A DNA stretch of 35,667 nt from Microcoleus sp. TY_ISSM_2_bin.22 (GTDB lineage Bacteria; Cyanobacteriota; Cyanobacteriia; Cyanobacteriales; Microcoleaceae), in the NCBI GenBank assembly GCA_025937335.1, contig JAICRN010000001.1:1-35667 (forward strand), read 5' to 3'. Positions 16,757 to 25,450 of this stretch are shown here, piece after piece. The notes below the pieces were generated by a model. It was not told the DNA's origin. It saw nothing but the letters and a program-made list of their open reading frames with translations, and did not search any database. The stretch's first letter is position 1. Every line of letters starts with the position of its first letter. A program made the translations under genes and the position numbers.

Positions 16757-17746
16757 TTAACTTCCCAAAGGTGTAATTTTGTCGCCTCCTTGGCTAGACT
16801 TTGCCAGGTATATGCCTGCCAAAACTACAGAAAACGCCAACCAGTTTAGAGGACTTAACTGTTCCGAAAAGATTATCCAAGCAAGTATGGCAGTAATTAC
16901 TGGATCTAGCAACAGGAAAACGGCAACGAAGCCAGAAGAAAATCCTTTGAGGTTATAAGCCTGAAGGCTTTGACCCAAAACTTGGCAGATTAATGCTTGG
17001 GCAATTATTGTTAACCACCCAGCCCAGGAATAGGGAAAAAGTACATCTTCCTTTAGCAGAACGATCGGGAAAGTTAACAACGCCCCCAAGCAGGAACACC
17101 AAAAGAGTATGGTTGTTGCTGAAAACTTGGCTCGAAGTTTTTCTACTGTTAGCAGATTGGCGGCAGAAAAGACAGCAGATAGTAGGGCAAGCGAGTCACC
17201 TGTGAAGTTATCACTTGCTACCTGCAAATCGCCAAGTCCAATTAAGAGTGAGCCGCTGATGGCGATTACCATGCCAACGAGGAATTTACCTTCAAAACAT
17301 TGATTTAGAAACAGCCATCCTATCAGAGTCGTGAACAGCGGGGTGACGTTATGCAGCAGATTAGAGTTAGCGACGCTTGTCTGGGTGAGTGACCAAGCCC
17401 AGGCTATTAATGTACCTGAGAAAAAACAACTCATTACTAGCAATAAGACTAAATCGCTGACTGTATAATGCTGCTTTTGGAGCAAGGAGTCGTGGGAGTG
17501 TCTTTCGCTCAAAGTCTTGAGCAGATTCCCCAATCCTAAAATGAGAGCGGCTACCCAGAAGCGATTGAATATTGTCGCAACTGGACCCAGTTCCAGTTCA
17601 CTAAATCTGATGAAGATGGCGGCAAAGGATAAGGCAAGGATTGCGAGAAATAATGAAAGTAGTCCGATACTCCCTTCGAGTCGCGGCGCGATCGCAGATG
17701 ATGTCCGCTCTATATGTTGCTGTGATAGATTCAGTTCAATTGTCAT
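16757..17746 (-). CDS. EamA/DMT-family transporter
   Basis: 329 residues, about ten transmembrane helices made of two EamA repeats. The first repeat has FAAIFIRFSELELGPVATIFNRFW and SLTQTSVANSNLLHNVTPLF; the second has LICQVLGQSLQAYNLKGFSSG and EQLSPLNWLAFSVVLAGIYLA. Members move amino acids, nucleosides or other small metabolites, usually outward; the substrate here is unknown. It lies between the GATase-like gene (45 bases upstream) and the MscS gene (50 bases downstream). Two paralogues occur at 24437 and 25451. Confidence 0.92.
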   Translation of the reverse strand: MTIELNLSQQHIERTSSAIAPRLEGSIGLLSLFLAILALSFAAIFIRFSELELGPVATIFNRFWVAALILGLGNLLKTLSERHSHDSLLQKQHYTVSDLVLLLVMSCFFSGTLIAWAWSLTQTSVANSNLLHNVTPLFTTLIGWLFLNQCFEGKFLVGMVIAISGSLLIGLGDLQVASDNFTGDSLALLSAVFSAANLLTVEKLRAKFSATTILFWCSCLGALLTFPIVLLKEDVLFPYSWAGWLTIIAQALICQVLGQSLQAYNLKGFSSGFVAVFLLLDPVITAILAWIIFSEQLSPLNWLAFSVVLAGIYLAKSSQGGDKITPLGS

Positions 17747-17791
17747 CTTCCTCCCTCAAAGCACCGCTTGTGGTGGCGCAAGTTAACAGCA

Positions 17792-19192
17792 TTACTCTTG
17801 CATTCCGGCATACAGGAGTCGGACAAATAAGCGGACACCATCATCATTTTTTAAAGTTGAATAGGAGGGAGCTTCACTGTTACCGATCGCACGCAGATCG
17901 GAGAGAAGCTCTGGATGGAATTGGCAAGTAAACGAGCGTCGAATTTTCTTAGTTTCAAAGTCTTTGTAGTTAATGCAGGTTGCCGAACATTCGGTAACTA
18001 TTGCACCATCTTCCTCTGCTGTTGAACAAAGAATTTCAATGGCGTCGGGCAGTTGTATTAGCCAACTTAGAGAGCTACCAGCTATGATTTGCCGATAGGG
18101 AACAATAGCGTCATGAATACTGCGGTAAGCCCAGTTGGCAAACAATATTGCTTCTTCATTGACTTCATCGGAATGAAACATCGAAATTGACACTTTTGCC
18201 TCATATTGAATTGTTGTGTCAATCACGCCTTCATGGGTGTCGGCTGTGACATCATGAGCATGGATAATTTCCCAAGGAATATCTAAAGCATCGCCATCTG
18301 GAGACTGATAAGGCAACAACACACGATCGCCTACTTCTTTTAATTCATTGCGCGTCACGGCAAAATGCTCGTCATTCCAGCCAGTAGCAACAACTCGTCC
18401 ATCACGCTTTTTGACTTCGAGTGTCTTGCCCATTGCTTCAATGCGCTGGCAGACTTCTTGCAAAGATCTGAGTGCTTTCGTCTCCTTATCGCGTTCTAAA
18501 GATGTCATATTGAGGACTTGTTTGACTGCACGCTGGATGAGTCGGATGTGACATTCAGCAGCCAGTTGGTGCCCTACACAGATAAAGATGGCGGGGGCAC
18601 TGGTGGGCGATCGCGAGATCAATAATTTTTCCACTAATGCAAAGATATCCTCTCGCGGACAGGCCGGACTTGTCCAGGTGGAGGCATCGTATGTTGATGG
18701 ATCGCCACCTTCGACTACCACTGCATAACCAGAGTTAATTGCCGGAACAACTATTTCTGGATCGAGGACTCCTGTTGACCAAACAGGTAGTAATACAGAG
18801 TCCATATCGGCGACTTTCTGAGCAATGTAGGCGACATTTTTGGAAGCCCGAACATCTTCGCCAAGTGCGTTAACGCCTACGTGTTCCCAAGGTTCGATGA
18901 TGGTTATACAGTTGCGTAACAAATTGGGATGCAACAGTAGAAACTCCAAGTCAGACTGTGAATTAATCACTTTTTCTAAAGGCTTGGCGTGTCCCCACTC
19001 AAAAATGCCGTCGTTGGCAAATAGTTCTTTTTCCAAAAGCGGAGCTTCAGAAGTTCGATCGGCTAAGAAACGACCTAACAAAATATGTGCCGATTCAAAA
19101 TCAGATCTACCTTCATGCAAGTAGCCAGGACTTAATCGCCAGTGGGCTGTAGTGGTTTTATCTTGCTGAACTTCGATCGCTTCTACGCTCAT
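17792..19192 (-). CDS. Class I glutamine-amidotransferase-like protein of unknown role
   Basis: 466 residues, no membrane segment. A class I GATase triad is visible: cysteine C205 in FICVGHQLAAE (compare GxCxGxQ), and H426 with E428 in CQFHPEL. Upstream, VVVEGGDPSTYD (residues 158-169) matches the GGP..VYD segment that precedes the nucleophile in GATases. The gap between nucleophile and HPE is about 220 residues, far more than usual, so a long insertion sits inside the domain, and about 130 residues precede it. No synthetase partner domain is seen. Such proteins hydrolyse glutamine or related amides. It is the first gene of a probable unit with EamA and MscS. The substrate is unknown. Confidence 0.7.
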   Translation of the reverse strand: MSVEAIEVQQDKTTTAHWRLSPGYLHEGRSDFESAHILLGRFLADRTSEAPLLEKELFANDGIFEWGHAKPLEKVINSQSDLEFLLLHPNLLRNCITIIEPWEHVGVNALGEDVRASKNVAYIAQKVADMDSVLLPVWSTGVLDPEIVVPAINSGYAVVVEGGDPSTYDASTWTSPACPREDIFALVEKLLISRSPTSAPAIFICVGHQLAAECHIRLIQRAVKQVLNMTSLERDKETKALRSLQEVCQRIEAMGKTLEVKKRDGRVVATGWNDEHFAVTRNELKEVGDRVLLPYQSPDGDALDIPWEIIHAHDVTADTHEGVIDTTIQYEAKVSISMFHSDEVNEEAILFANWAYRSIHDAIVPYRQIIAGSSLSWLIQLPDAIEILCSTAEEDGAIVTECSATCINYKDFETKKIRRSFTCQFHPELLSDLRAIGNSEAPSYSTLKNDDGVRLFVRLLYAGMQE

Positions 19193-19297
19193 AATTTATC
19201 TGGTTGTGTTGTTAAAAAACTTAAAATCTTACTCACAGGAATTATACAAAGTCTCTATACTCAACTAGCCTTTTCCTAAAGTAGGAAATAATTTAGT

Positions 19298-19410
19298 GCG
19301 TTGCTGAATACAGGTATGAATTCAACATTTCCCAATTTCTATAAGCCCGCTTGAGGGTGAATTTCGTAATTTCAAGCGAAAAGTTGATTCATAACGTTAA
19401 TCAGCAACGC
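19298..19410. mobile_element. MITE-like element with GCGTTGCTGA terminal repeats
   Basis: The ends are imperfect inverted repeats of about 28 bases. The left is GCGTTGCTGAATACAGGTAT..., the right (complement) GCGTTGCTGATTAACGTTAT..., each followed by GAAT(T/C)CAAC or its equivalent. Outer flanks read TTAGT and CCTAA. The GCGTTGCTGA end is a motif I associate with cyanobacterial insertion sequences. There is no coding capacity in 113 bases. It lies between the GATase-like and channel genes. Confidence 0.65.
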
Positions 19411-19496
19411 CTAATTTAGATTAACTTGATTAACCCGATCTCAGGCAAAGTTCATCGACCTGTATTCTTGCAACTATGGTAAATCTACAGTACCCT

Positions 19497-21491
19497 CTAA
19501 GTTTCATCCTCCGCTAAAGTAATCAGTCCATCATCTAAACTAAGATTTAACTGCTTATTCAAACTCGGTATTAAATCAACACCAAAGTTTTGATTTTTAT
19601 CTTGGGCTATTGCGCTAATTCTTACGCCAATACACAATTCATTACGGTTTTGTGCAGCTAATACACAATCAGCGAAAGTCAGCTTACTAATCTGTTCTTT
19701 GGGAAAGTAAAGCGAGATTGGCTTGACATACAGTTCGCTACCTTCCGGTGAGAACAAATCCCGATATATTGACATTATATCTGGCTCTTGGGATACCTGG
19801 GCTAAAATTTTTGACACAAATTGATCGGTAAGGAGAAAGTCTTTTACACCTGCTTTGATTACCAGGTCAGTGTCTTGGGAATCAATTATTTCTGCTATCA
19901 ATTCTGTAGTTACTTGGTTTCCTGTTTCCGTTGTATGTTCTCTAAAAATTTGCCGAATTTCTAACAAAACAGTGAGGGTTTTAGCATCTATTTCCTCGGC
20001 GTTTTTACCTCGACCTGCCAATATTGAGATACTGTTAAATTCATAAGGCTTTAAAGTTTCCAACTCCTCAATTGATTCCAAATTTACCTGGATAATATTC
20101 ATCTTGATATCTGGGTATTCTTTGGCAATATTGTCAAATTCTGCTTGCACATCCTTGGTTAAATCTTGTGTTACCAAGTTAACCTGTGAACCTGCCACCA
20201 AGTATTTAGCATATTCTTTAATAGTAATGGGGGTTTTGTTGTTCCAACCAATAACAAGGTGTTTTTCAGGTTTTCGGTCTAAAGATTTTCTACGGTAAGC
20301 ATAACCTTTAATTAATGGTTGTACTACAGGTTGGGGAGAAAACCGGATAGTTGAGTCATCTTCTGCCAGAATTATAATTTCATCTGAGTCAGCTAGTTTA
20401 TAATTTTTGCAGGCTTTTATTGTCAATGTACCATCTGCATGGCGCACACCTATTGGTATACCAGTTGAGAAATGAAATGGTAATTCGCCAAAAGTTACAC
20501 TCTGCCAGCCTTGTTCTGGGCGATAGAAATAGAATTCGTTTCCTTCAAAACCCACTAAGTTTAAATATACTGCTGCCAGCCCTACACTCCGCGATGTTTG
20601 AACTAAAATTCGAGCTAAAATATCCGCTTCATTCAGAGTAATTATGGCTCCTGGAGCAATATTTTCAGCCAGGCGACGATATTGTTCTAAGTGTAATTCT
20701 ACGACAATTACTGGCAAGGATTCTTCCTGATTAGCTGCCACCACTGCCAGGATAGCTTTGACTACCCGTGCATCAGATAAAGTTTTAAACTCTTCGGAAT
20801 CTGAAGCTTTGGCATCATTCAAAATAATCACTGATTTAGCAACTTTGATTCCCACCTTATCTAGATCGCTTAAATTTGTGATTGAGCCATTGCGAGTCAC
20901 CAATCGTGTCTTTTGGGTTTTTCCTACATTATCCCGAAGAAAATCATCCATTTCCTCCTTTTCTTTTTGAGATAAAAAAACAATTACTGCGTCATCTTCC
21001 GATTCATTAGCAACTACTAATTCTTGAATAATGTCTACAATTCTATCTGTAAATCCCAAAATTAAAGTATGGTTTTCTTCTACTACTATACTTTTTCCTT
21101 TACGCAGCGACTGAAGTTTTGATTCAAATTCTTGAGTGATGAAAGCAACTAGACTAGAAAATAGTACCAAGCCGATAAAAATTGTGACTACACCCACAAA
21201 CTTAGTTGCAAAATTGGCATTATCCCCTGTGTCTCTTAGACCTATTAGCTGAACAAATACGTCCCACGAAAAATCGGAGTTATTTTCTATACCTTGATTT
21301 GGAAACCACCATTCTGCCAGGTAACGTGCAATTGTCATCAAAACAAAAGCACCAAAAAATGCTAACAGTAATGCCAGAAAGACTGAAAACCCTCCTTTCG
21401 ACATAAAGTTGTCGAACTTATACTCTAGGCGCTTTTGCCGAGAAACTTGATTTTGAGAGAGTTTTTTCATTTTGCTTGTCAAATTTATCAC
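19497..21491 (-). CDS. CASTOR/POLLUX-type ion channel with RCK-like (TrkA-N) domains
   Basis: 664 residues from GTG at 21491 (AAAGGAT just upstream) or 657 from ATG at 21470. Two hydrophobic helices (about 36-60 and 98-118) flank a pore-loop region (SWDVFVQLIGLRDTGD). Then comes a Rossmann RCK domain that opens with EENHTLILGFTDRIVDIIQELVVANE, and a second one that opens with EKHLVIGWNNKTPITIKEY. This arrangement, with the LGWSDR-like motif and VANESE, is that of CASTOR/POLLUX channels, known in plants for nuclear calcium signalling in symbiosis; bacterial homologues exist. It is likely a cation channel gated by ligand binding to the RCK domains. It has its own upstream region. Confidence 0.87.
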   Translation of the reverse strand: MINLTSKMKKLSQNQVSRQKRLEYKFDNFMSKGGFSVFLALLLAFFGAFVLMTIARYLAEWWFPNQGIENNSDFSWDVFVQLIGLRDTGDNANFATKFVGVVTIFIGLVLFSSLVAFITQEFESKLQSLRKGKSIVVEENHTLILGFTDRIVDIIQELVVANESEDDAVIVFLSQKEKEEMDDFLRDNVGKTQKTRLVTRNGSITNLSDLDKVGIKVAKSVIILNDAKASDSEEFKTLSDARVVKAILAVVAANQEESLPVIVVELHLEQYRRLAENIAPGAIITLNEADILARILVQTSRSVGLAAVYLNLVGFEGNEFYFYRPEQGWQSVTFGELPFHFSTGIPIGVRHADGTLTIKACKNYKLADSDEIIILAEDDSTIRFSPQPVVQPLIKGYAYRRKSLDRKPEKHLVIGWNNKTPITIKEYAKYLVAGSQVNLVTQDLTKDVQAEFDNIAKEYPDIKMNIIQVNLESIEELETLKPYEFNSISILAGRGKNAEEIDAKTLTVLLEIRQIFREHTTETGNQVTTELIAEIIDSQDTDLVIKAGVKDFLLTDQFVSKILAQVSQEPDIMSIYRDLFSPEGSELYVKPISLYFPKEQISKLTFADCVLAAQNRNELCIGVRISAIAQDKNQNFGVDLIPSLNKQLNLSLDDGLITLAEDET

Positions 21492-21779
21492 TTATCCTTT
21501 GTTGATTTATCAGCTTATGTTTGGAGTTTATGTTCGTCGCATTTTACCATACTTATAAAAATTAAGTAATTAAGATATGGCTGAGTCTGCGAACGATAAA
21601 TGAGAAAATGGAAGCAGTCAGGCGTCCGATCCCAAATCCAGTTAATCAGCCACACAATGAAGTGGGCAGGGGATATGGGATATCAGATATCAGGGAAGTG
21701 AGTGCCATTAGCCGGATTTGATATGACCCCTGATTCGCTAACATCATCTTACAAGGGAAGGGGAATGTTGAGAATGCGA

Positions 21780-22440
21780 CTAGAGGTCTATTTAAACACA
21801 TCTTGCACCAATCTCAACAACAGGCTTTCGGGCCTGTTCGACAAAAGATGAATTTTCTTGTGGCGAGTAGGGTTTGGGGAGGAGAAGTCGCCCTTGAAAG
21901 GCTGATTGACAATGATGCAAGATATCTCTTTAAACCGATCGTGTCAGGTGAGAGAAAGAATGTGATATTGATGCAAGTTCCACGAATACGGTGCTGCGGG
22001 CAAACTCCTCCTCCTCCGGCGAACAGCATGGAGCTCGCTCGACCAGCGCTGGGTCAAAACGGTATGTCTCCTGAAGGACTTTTCCGCTGATGAGAGCAGA
22101 CTCCAAATCCTTGATGTATTCTGCCGCGATCGTGCAAGCCTGCTTAAAGCATTCGCGATAGAAAGAGAAGGTGTCAGAGCTTCTGCAGTGTTGCTTTGAC
22201 TTGTGCCAAGCGTGAAGCTAGCTTGAGAATACCGTAGAGGCGGAATAGCCGATCGACCGATCTACTCAGATGCTTTAGTGCTTTGCTCAGTGCCAGAGAC
22301 GAGTCCAGACTCGGCTATTAGCGGGCAGTGTAGAACTTTTTCTCATCTTTCTGATACTGCTGCTGGGAACAAGCAATCGATGAAGAGACGGTGTTGTTTA
22401 ACTTCTAGAAGAAGAGACTGTTAGCGAATTTGCAGGGGGT
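21780..22440 (-). pseudogene. Decayed coding sequence, family not recognised
   Basis: On the minus strand several long stretches read as protein but are broken by stops and frame changes: KLNNTVSSSIACSQQQYQKD (about 22380), DSSLALSKALKHLSRSVDRL with GILKLASRLAQVKATLQKL (about 22300-22170), then in another frame SFYRECFKQACTIAAEYIKD and SGKVLQETYRFDPALVER (about 22170-22040). The fragments are collinear and helical, as expected of one degraded gene. No motif identifies it. The plus-strand frame 21803-22090 across the same DNA is probably incidental. Confidence 0.4.
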
Positions 22441-22499
22441 GTTGCCCCTGACATCTAAAACGAAGCATTTACGTTCGCTATGGGCAGTCAACAGCTATA

Positions 22500-22571
22500 C
22501 GGTCAATTAAAAATTGAACCCCTCACCCATAAAAATTTGGGTGAGGGGTTAAACCCCTTGTTAATTGACCG
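22500..22571 (-). terminator. Nested perfect inverted repeats 3' of the long MscS gene
   Basis: The outer arms CGGTCAATTAA (22500-22510) and TTAATTGACCG (22561-22571) are perfect. The inner arms AACCCCTCACCCA (22517-22529) and TGGGTGAGGGGTT (22538-22550) are perfect with an 8-base loop. It starts 13 bases past the stop of the MscS gene. It is a strong RNA hairpin suited to end the message, though without a T-run; the double structure could also be a small mobile repeat. Confidence 0.65.
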
Positions 22572-22583
22572 ACATTCTCACAA

Positions 22584-24203
22584 TCAATTAGACAAATATG
22601 ACTGACGCAAATGCCAGACGATCTCGCGCCGCATTTCGCTAAGAATCCGCTGTCCGCGTTCACAATGTTCCAACTTGATGTCATCGACATAGAACCGCAC
22701 CAGCGTGTCTCGCGTGTAATCTCCCTTCAGGTCATCGATCCAGATTTTGGGGTCTTGCCATTCATTGCGCGAACTCTTGAAGTTTTCTCGCAACCATTCG
22801 CGAAAGCGTTCTACCAAATCGTCTAATCGCGTGTCTAACCCTTTGGGATTACTAATTGCCCAGAACAGCTTGTTAACTTTGATCTTCAACAAATCAATCT
22901 TCTGTTCCCACTCTTGCTTCAACATTTGCTGGTCTTCTTGAAATAGGTCAGGGTCTTTCAACCAGTATTGATACCAACGGCGTATCAGCCCAATCAACGT
23001 ACTCTCGGATACTGTTCCCGTAGCTTCACCCATCGAGCGTCTGCGACGGTCATGTCGATCGGACTTTTTTGATTCCAGTCCAATCTTTTGACAAAGTTCC
23101 AGATAGTAGGCTTGCACTGTTCGCCGCTCATCTACATCTAATCCGCCCCTTTCTAATTGGGAGATGAGATCGGCTAGGTGCGCCAAACCCATTTCAATCT
23201 CAGCTAGTACAGTATTCACCTCAGACTCAGCTAACAAGCGTTGCCGTCCCGCCTCTCGCTTCTGTTGCGATTTTACCCCAGGTATAGACCAACCATAAAA
23301 CTCGTCAACTAATTCTAACTTCTTGTTAATTTCGCCCATGGTATCGGGGTGCGCCAGCACGACTTTTTCTATCATGGAGATGGCTTGAGCCGGGGCAACA
23401 TCTGCTTTGATGGGAATGGAGATCGTGTAGTAGTAATGATTGGTCGGACGGCTGAGGTTAATAATGTTCTGCCCTTCAAACGCGCCATTGGGGATGTAAA
23501 TCTGTGAGTGCGTGTCAATGAGATACAGTTCGGTTAATCGCAGCCCAATGTGTTTAATCACGCCTCTTCTACCGTTGGCTAGCTCAATCACATCCCCAAA
23601 GCGAAACGGTGTATCGATGAGCAAGACTAACCCACTGAAGAAGTTTGCCAGAATGTCTTTTAGGGCAAACCCCAAGATAAAACTGATTCCTCCTATGGCA
23701 ACTAATATACCTTGGATGTCAACACCGAATGACTGGAGAAACAGCAGTCCACCCACCAAGTAAACAATTACAGGGAGAACATTTTGTAGGATGGGAGTCA
23801 GAACATCATCCCACATTGCCTCGGAGCGTGCGGCATACTGCCTGAAAGCATAGGTCACAACCTCAGTGAGCAATTGAACCGCCCAAAAGGCTGCCACAAG
23901 GACAAGAAAAGCGGTCAAGCCCCGTTGGAACCAAGTAATGTAAATTGTAGGAGTGACAAATAGCGTCTGCAATGACAGCTTGAAACCGATCGCGAACACA
24001 ATGAGTGTCAGCGGCGTTTGCGAGACGTTGACTGCAACTAACGCCAGGTCGGAGGTAAATTGACGGAAAACCCTCCGCAAAATACCAAACAGTAGGTTGA
24101 GAACAATAAGGACAACACCAAGAATGCCGAAGTTAAGCAAAAATGCACCCCATCCTGGAGCAGGCAAAAAAGCTAACAGAAACGTAGAACTGCCGATCGT
24201 CAT
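22584..24203 (-). CDS. MscS-family channel with long C-terminal extension
   Basis: 539 residues. Five or so hydrophobic helices in residues 8-200 include VSQTPLTLIVFAIGFKLSLQ and end in the pore segment GGISFILGFALKDILANFFSG. The beta domain has DTPFRFGDVIELANGRRGVI, then HSQIYIPNGAFEGQ. After the canonical fold there is a long, charged, mostly helical region (about 320-539) with many Glu/Arg/Trp and an RHDRRRRS basic stretch, probably a cytoplasmic regulatory extension. Such extended MscS proteins are common in cyanobacteria. A candidate promoter region lies in the divergent gap to the EamA pair at 24437. Confidence 0.92.
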   Translation of the reverse strand: MTIGSSTFLLAFLPAPGWGAFLLNFGILGVVLIVLNLLFGILRRVFRQFTSDLALVAVNVSQTPLTLIVFAIGFKLSLQTLFVTPTIYITWFQRGLTAFLVLVAAFWAVQLLTEVVTYAFRQYAARSEAMWDDVLTPILQNVLPVIVYLVGGLLFLQSFGVDIQGILVAIGGISFILGFALKDILANFFSGLVLLIDTPFRFGDVIELANGRRGVIKHIGLRLTELYLIDTHSQIYIPNGAFEGQNIINLSRPTNHYYYTISIPIKADVAPAQAISMIEKVVLAHPDTMGEINKKLELVDEFYGWSIPGVKSQQKREAGRQRLLAESEVNTVLAEIEMGLAHLADLISQLERGGLDVDERRTVQAYYLELCQKIGLESKKSDRHDRRRRSMGEATGTVSESTLIGLIRRWYQYWLKDPDLFQEDQQMLKQEWEQKIDLLKIKVNKLFWAISNPKGLDTRLDDLVERFREWLRENFKSSRNEWQDPKIWIDDLKGDYTRDTLVRFYVDDIKLEHCERGQRILSEMRREIVWHLRQSYLSN

Positions 24204-24249
24204 TTGGAAACCGCCTCCATAGATCCGTAAAGTATGTAAAAAATAGTGC

Positions 24250-24298
24250 TTGACATAGTATTAGATAGGTGTTAATTAATGAAAGAGACGATCTTTCA
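24250..24298 (+). promoter_or_regulatory. Candidate promoter and adjacent operator-like palindrome
   Basis: TTGACA (24250-24255), a 17-base spacer and TAATTA (24273-24278) form a plausible vegetative promoter on the plus strand, about 160 bases before the first tandem EamA gene. Just downstream, TGAAAGA-GACGA-TCTTTCA (24280-24298) is a perfect 7-base inverted repeat, well placed for a repressor. This is inference from consensus only. Confidence 0.4.
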
Positions 24299-24436
24299 CA
24301 AATAAAAATATAAAAAAACTAAAACCAGCATTTAGCTCCGTGATTTGCGAGAGAAGACTTCTCGATCGCCGCGAAGCACAGTTGCTTCAAAGCCAATCAT
24401 AATTTTTTCTGTTTTATAATAGTTGTTTCACCCCTG

Positions 24437-25381
24437 ATGAATGAATCCAATAAAACGACGATGGCGATCGCCTTATTATTTGTCGGTGTAGTCGCCATAT
24501 CTTTTGGCTCTATCTTCATTAGATGGAGTGAATCTGAACTCAGTCCCAATGCTACAATATTTAATCGCTTTTGGCTAGGTAGTATGGTCTTTGGGCTGTG
24601 GCAAGGATACAAGGCGATACGTCAGAGACTTTCTGGTGACAAACCCGTTCAACAGCACTCATACACCAGTCAGGAGCTTTTGCTGTTGCTGGGTGCTGGG
24701 ACTTTTTTTGCTGCCACCTTAGCCTTTGTAGCTTGGTCGCTGACTCAAACCAGCGTCGCTATCTCGACAATCCTACACAATCTCACCCCGATATTTACTA
24801 GCTTAGGAGCGTGGTTGTTATTCGGTCAAGGCTTTAACCGCCAATTTCTGATTGGGATGGTCGTCGCCATTGGGGGAGCGATCGCCATTGAAATCGAGCA
24901 GATACAAATCGCCACTGGTGAGGTCACAGGAGGCATAGCTGCCATCATCTCTGCGGTTTTTATGGGTGCATATCTGCTGGTGGTAGAACAACTGAGAACC
25001 AAATTTGACCCCATCACAATTCAGTTGTGGGTTTGTGCGATCGCTACCCTATCCATCTTGCCCATGCTTGTGTTCGCCCAAGAGCGGGTTTTTCCTTCTT
25101 CAGTGAATGGGTGGGTGTTCGTCATTTTTCTCGCCCTCGTCTGCCAAGTTTTAGGTCAGGGACTTTTAACCTACAGCGTTGCTGGCTTGTCCTCAGTGGT
25201 TGTCTCCTTAGTACATTTGTTAGAGCCAGTATTTAGCAGCATTTTGGCTTGGGCCTTATTTTGGGAAAAATTAAGTTTCTCGAATTGGGTAGGTTTTGCC
25301 CTAGTTCTCATCGGTCTATACCTAGCCGTATCTAGCCAAGCGGTTGTTCATCTGCCACAAAATCGGCTAGAGAGCGGGTAG
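24437..25381 (+). CDS. EamA/DMT-family transporter (tandem copy 1)
   Basis: 314 residues, ten hydrophobic helices, two EamA repeats. The first repeat has ISFGSIFIRWSESELSPNATIFNRFW and WSLTQTSVAISTILHNLTPIF; the second has LVCQVLGQGLLTYSVAGLSSV and EKLSFSNWVGFALVLIGLYLA. It is clearly paralogous to 16757-17746 and to the next gene. The start is ATG at 24437. An exporter of small metabolites is the family expectation; the substrate is unknown. It is followed after 69 bases by the second copy. Confidence 0.92.
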   Translation: MNESNKTTMAIALLFVGVVAISFGSIFIRWSESELSPNATIFNRFWLGSMVFGLWQGYKAIRQRLSGDKPVQQHSYTSQELLLLLGAGTFFAATLAFVAWSLTQTSVAISTILHNLTPIFTSLGAWLLFGQGFNRQFLIGMVVAIGGAIAIEIEQIQIATGEVTGGIAAIISAVFMGAYLLVVEQLRTKFDPITIQLWVCAIATLSILPMLVFAQERVFPSSVNGWVFVIFLALVCQVLGQGLLTYSVAGLSSVVVSLVHLLEPVFSSILAWALFWEKLSFSNWVGFALVLIGLYLAVSSQAVVHLPQNRLESG

Positions 25382-25450
25382 TCACCATTACTGTTTGTTT
25401 CAACGGTAAGCAAGTGAACAAGACTTGGCTCAAAAAATCAGCACAACTCG

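Noticed and set aside
21803-22090. 95-codon plus-strand frame
   Set aside because: The minus strand of the same DNA reads more like protein (SGKVLQETYRFDPALVER), so this frame is probably incidental.
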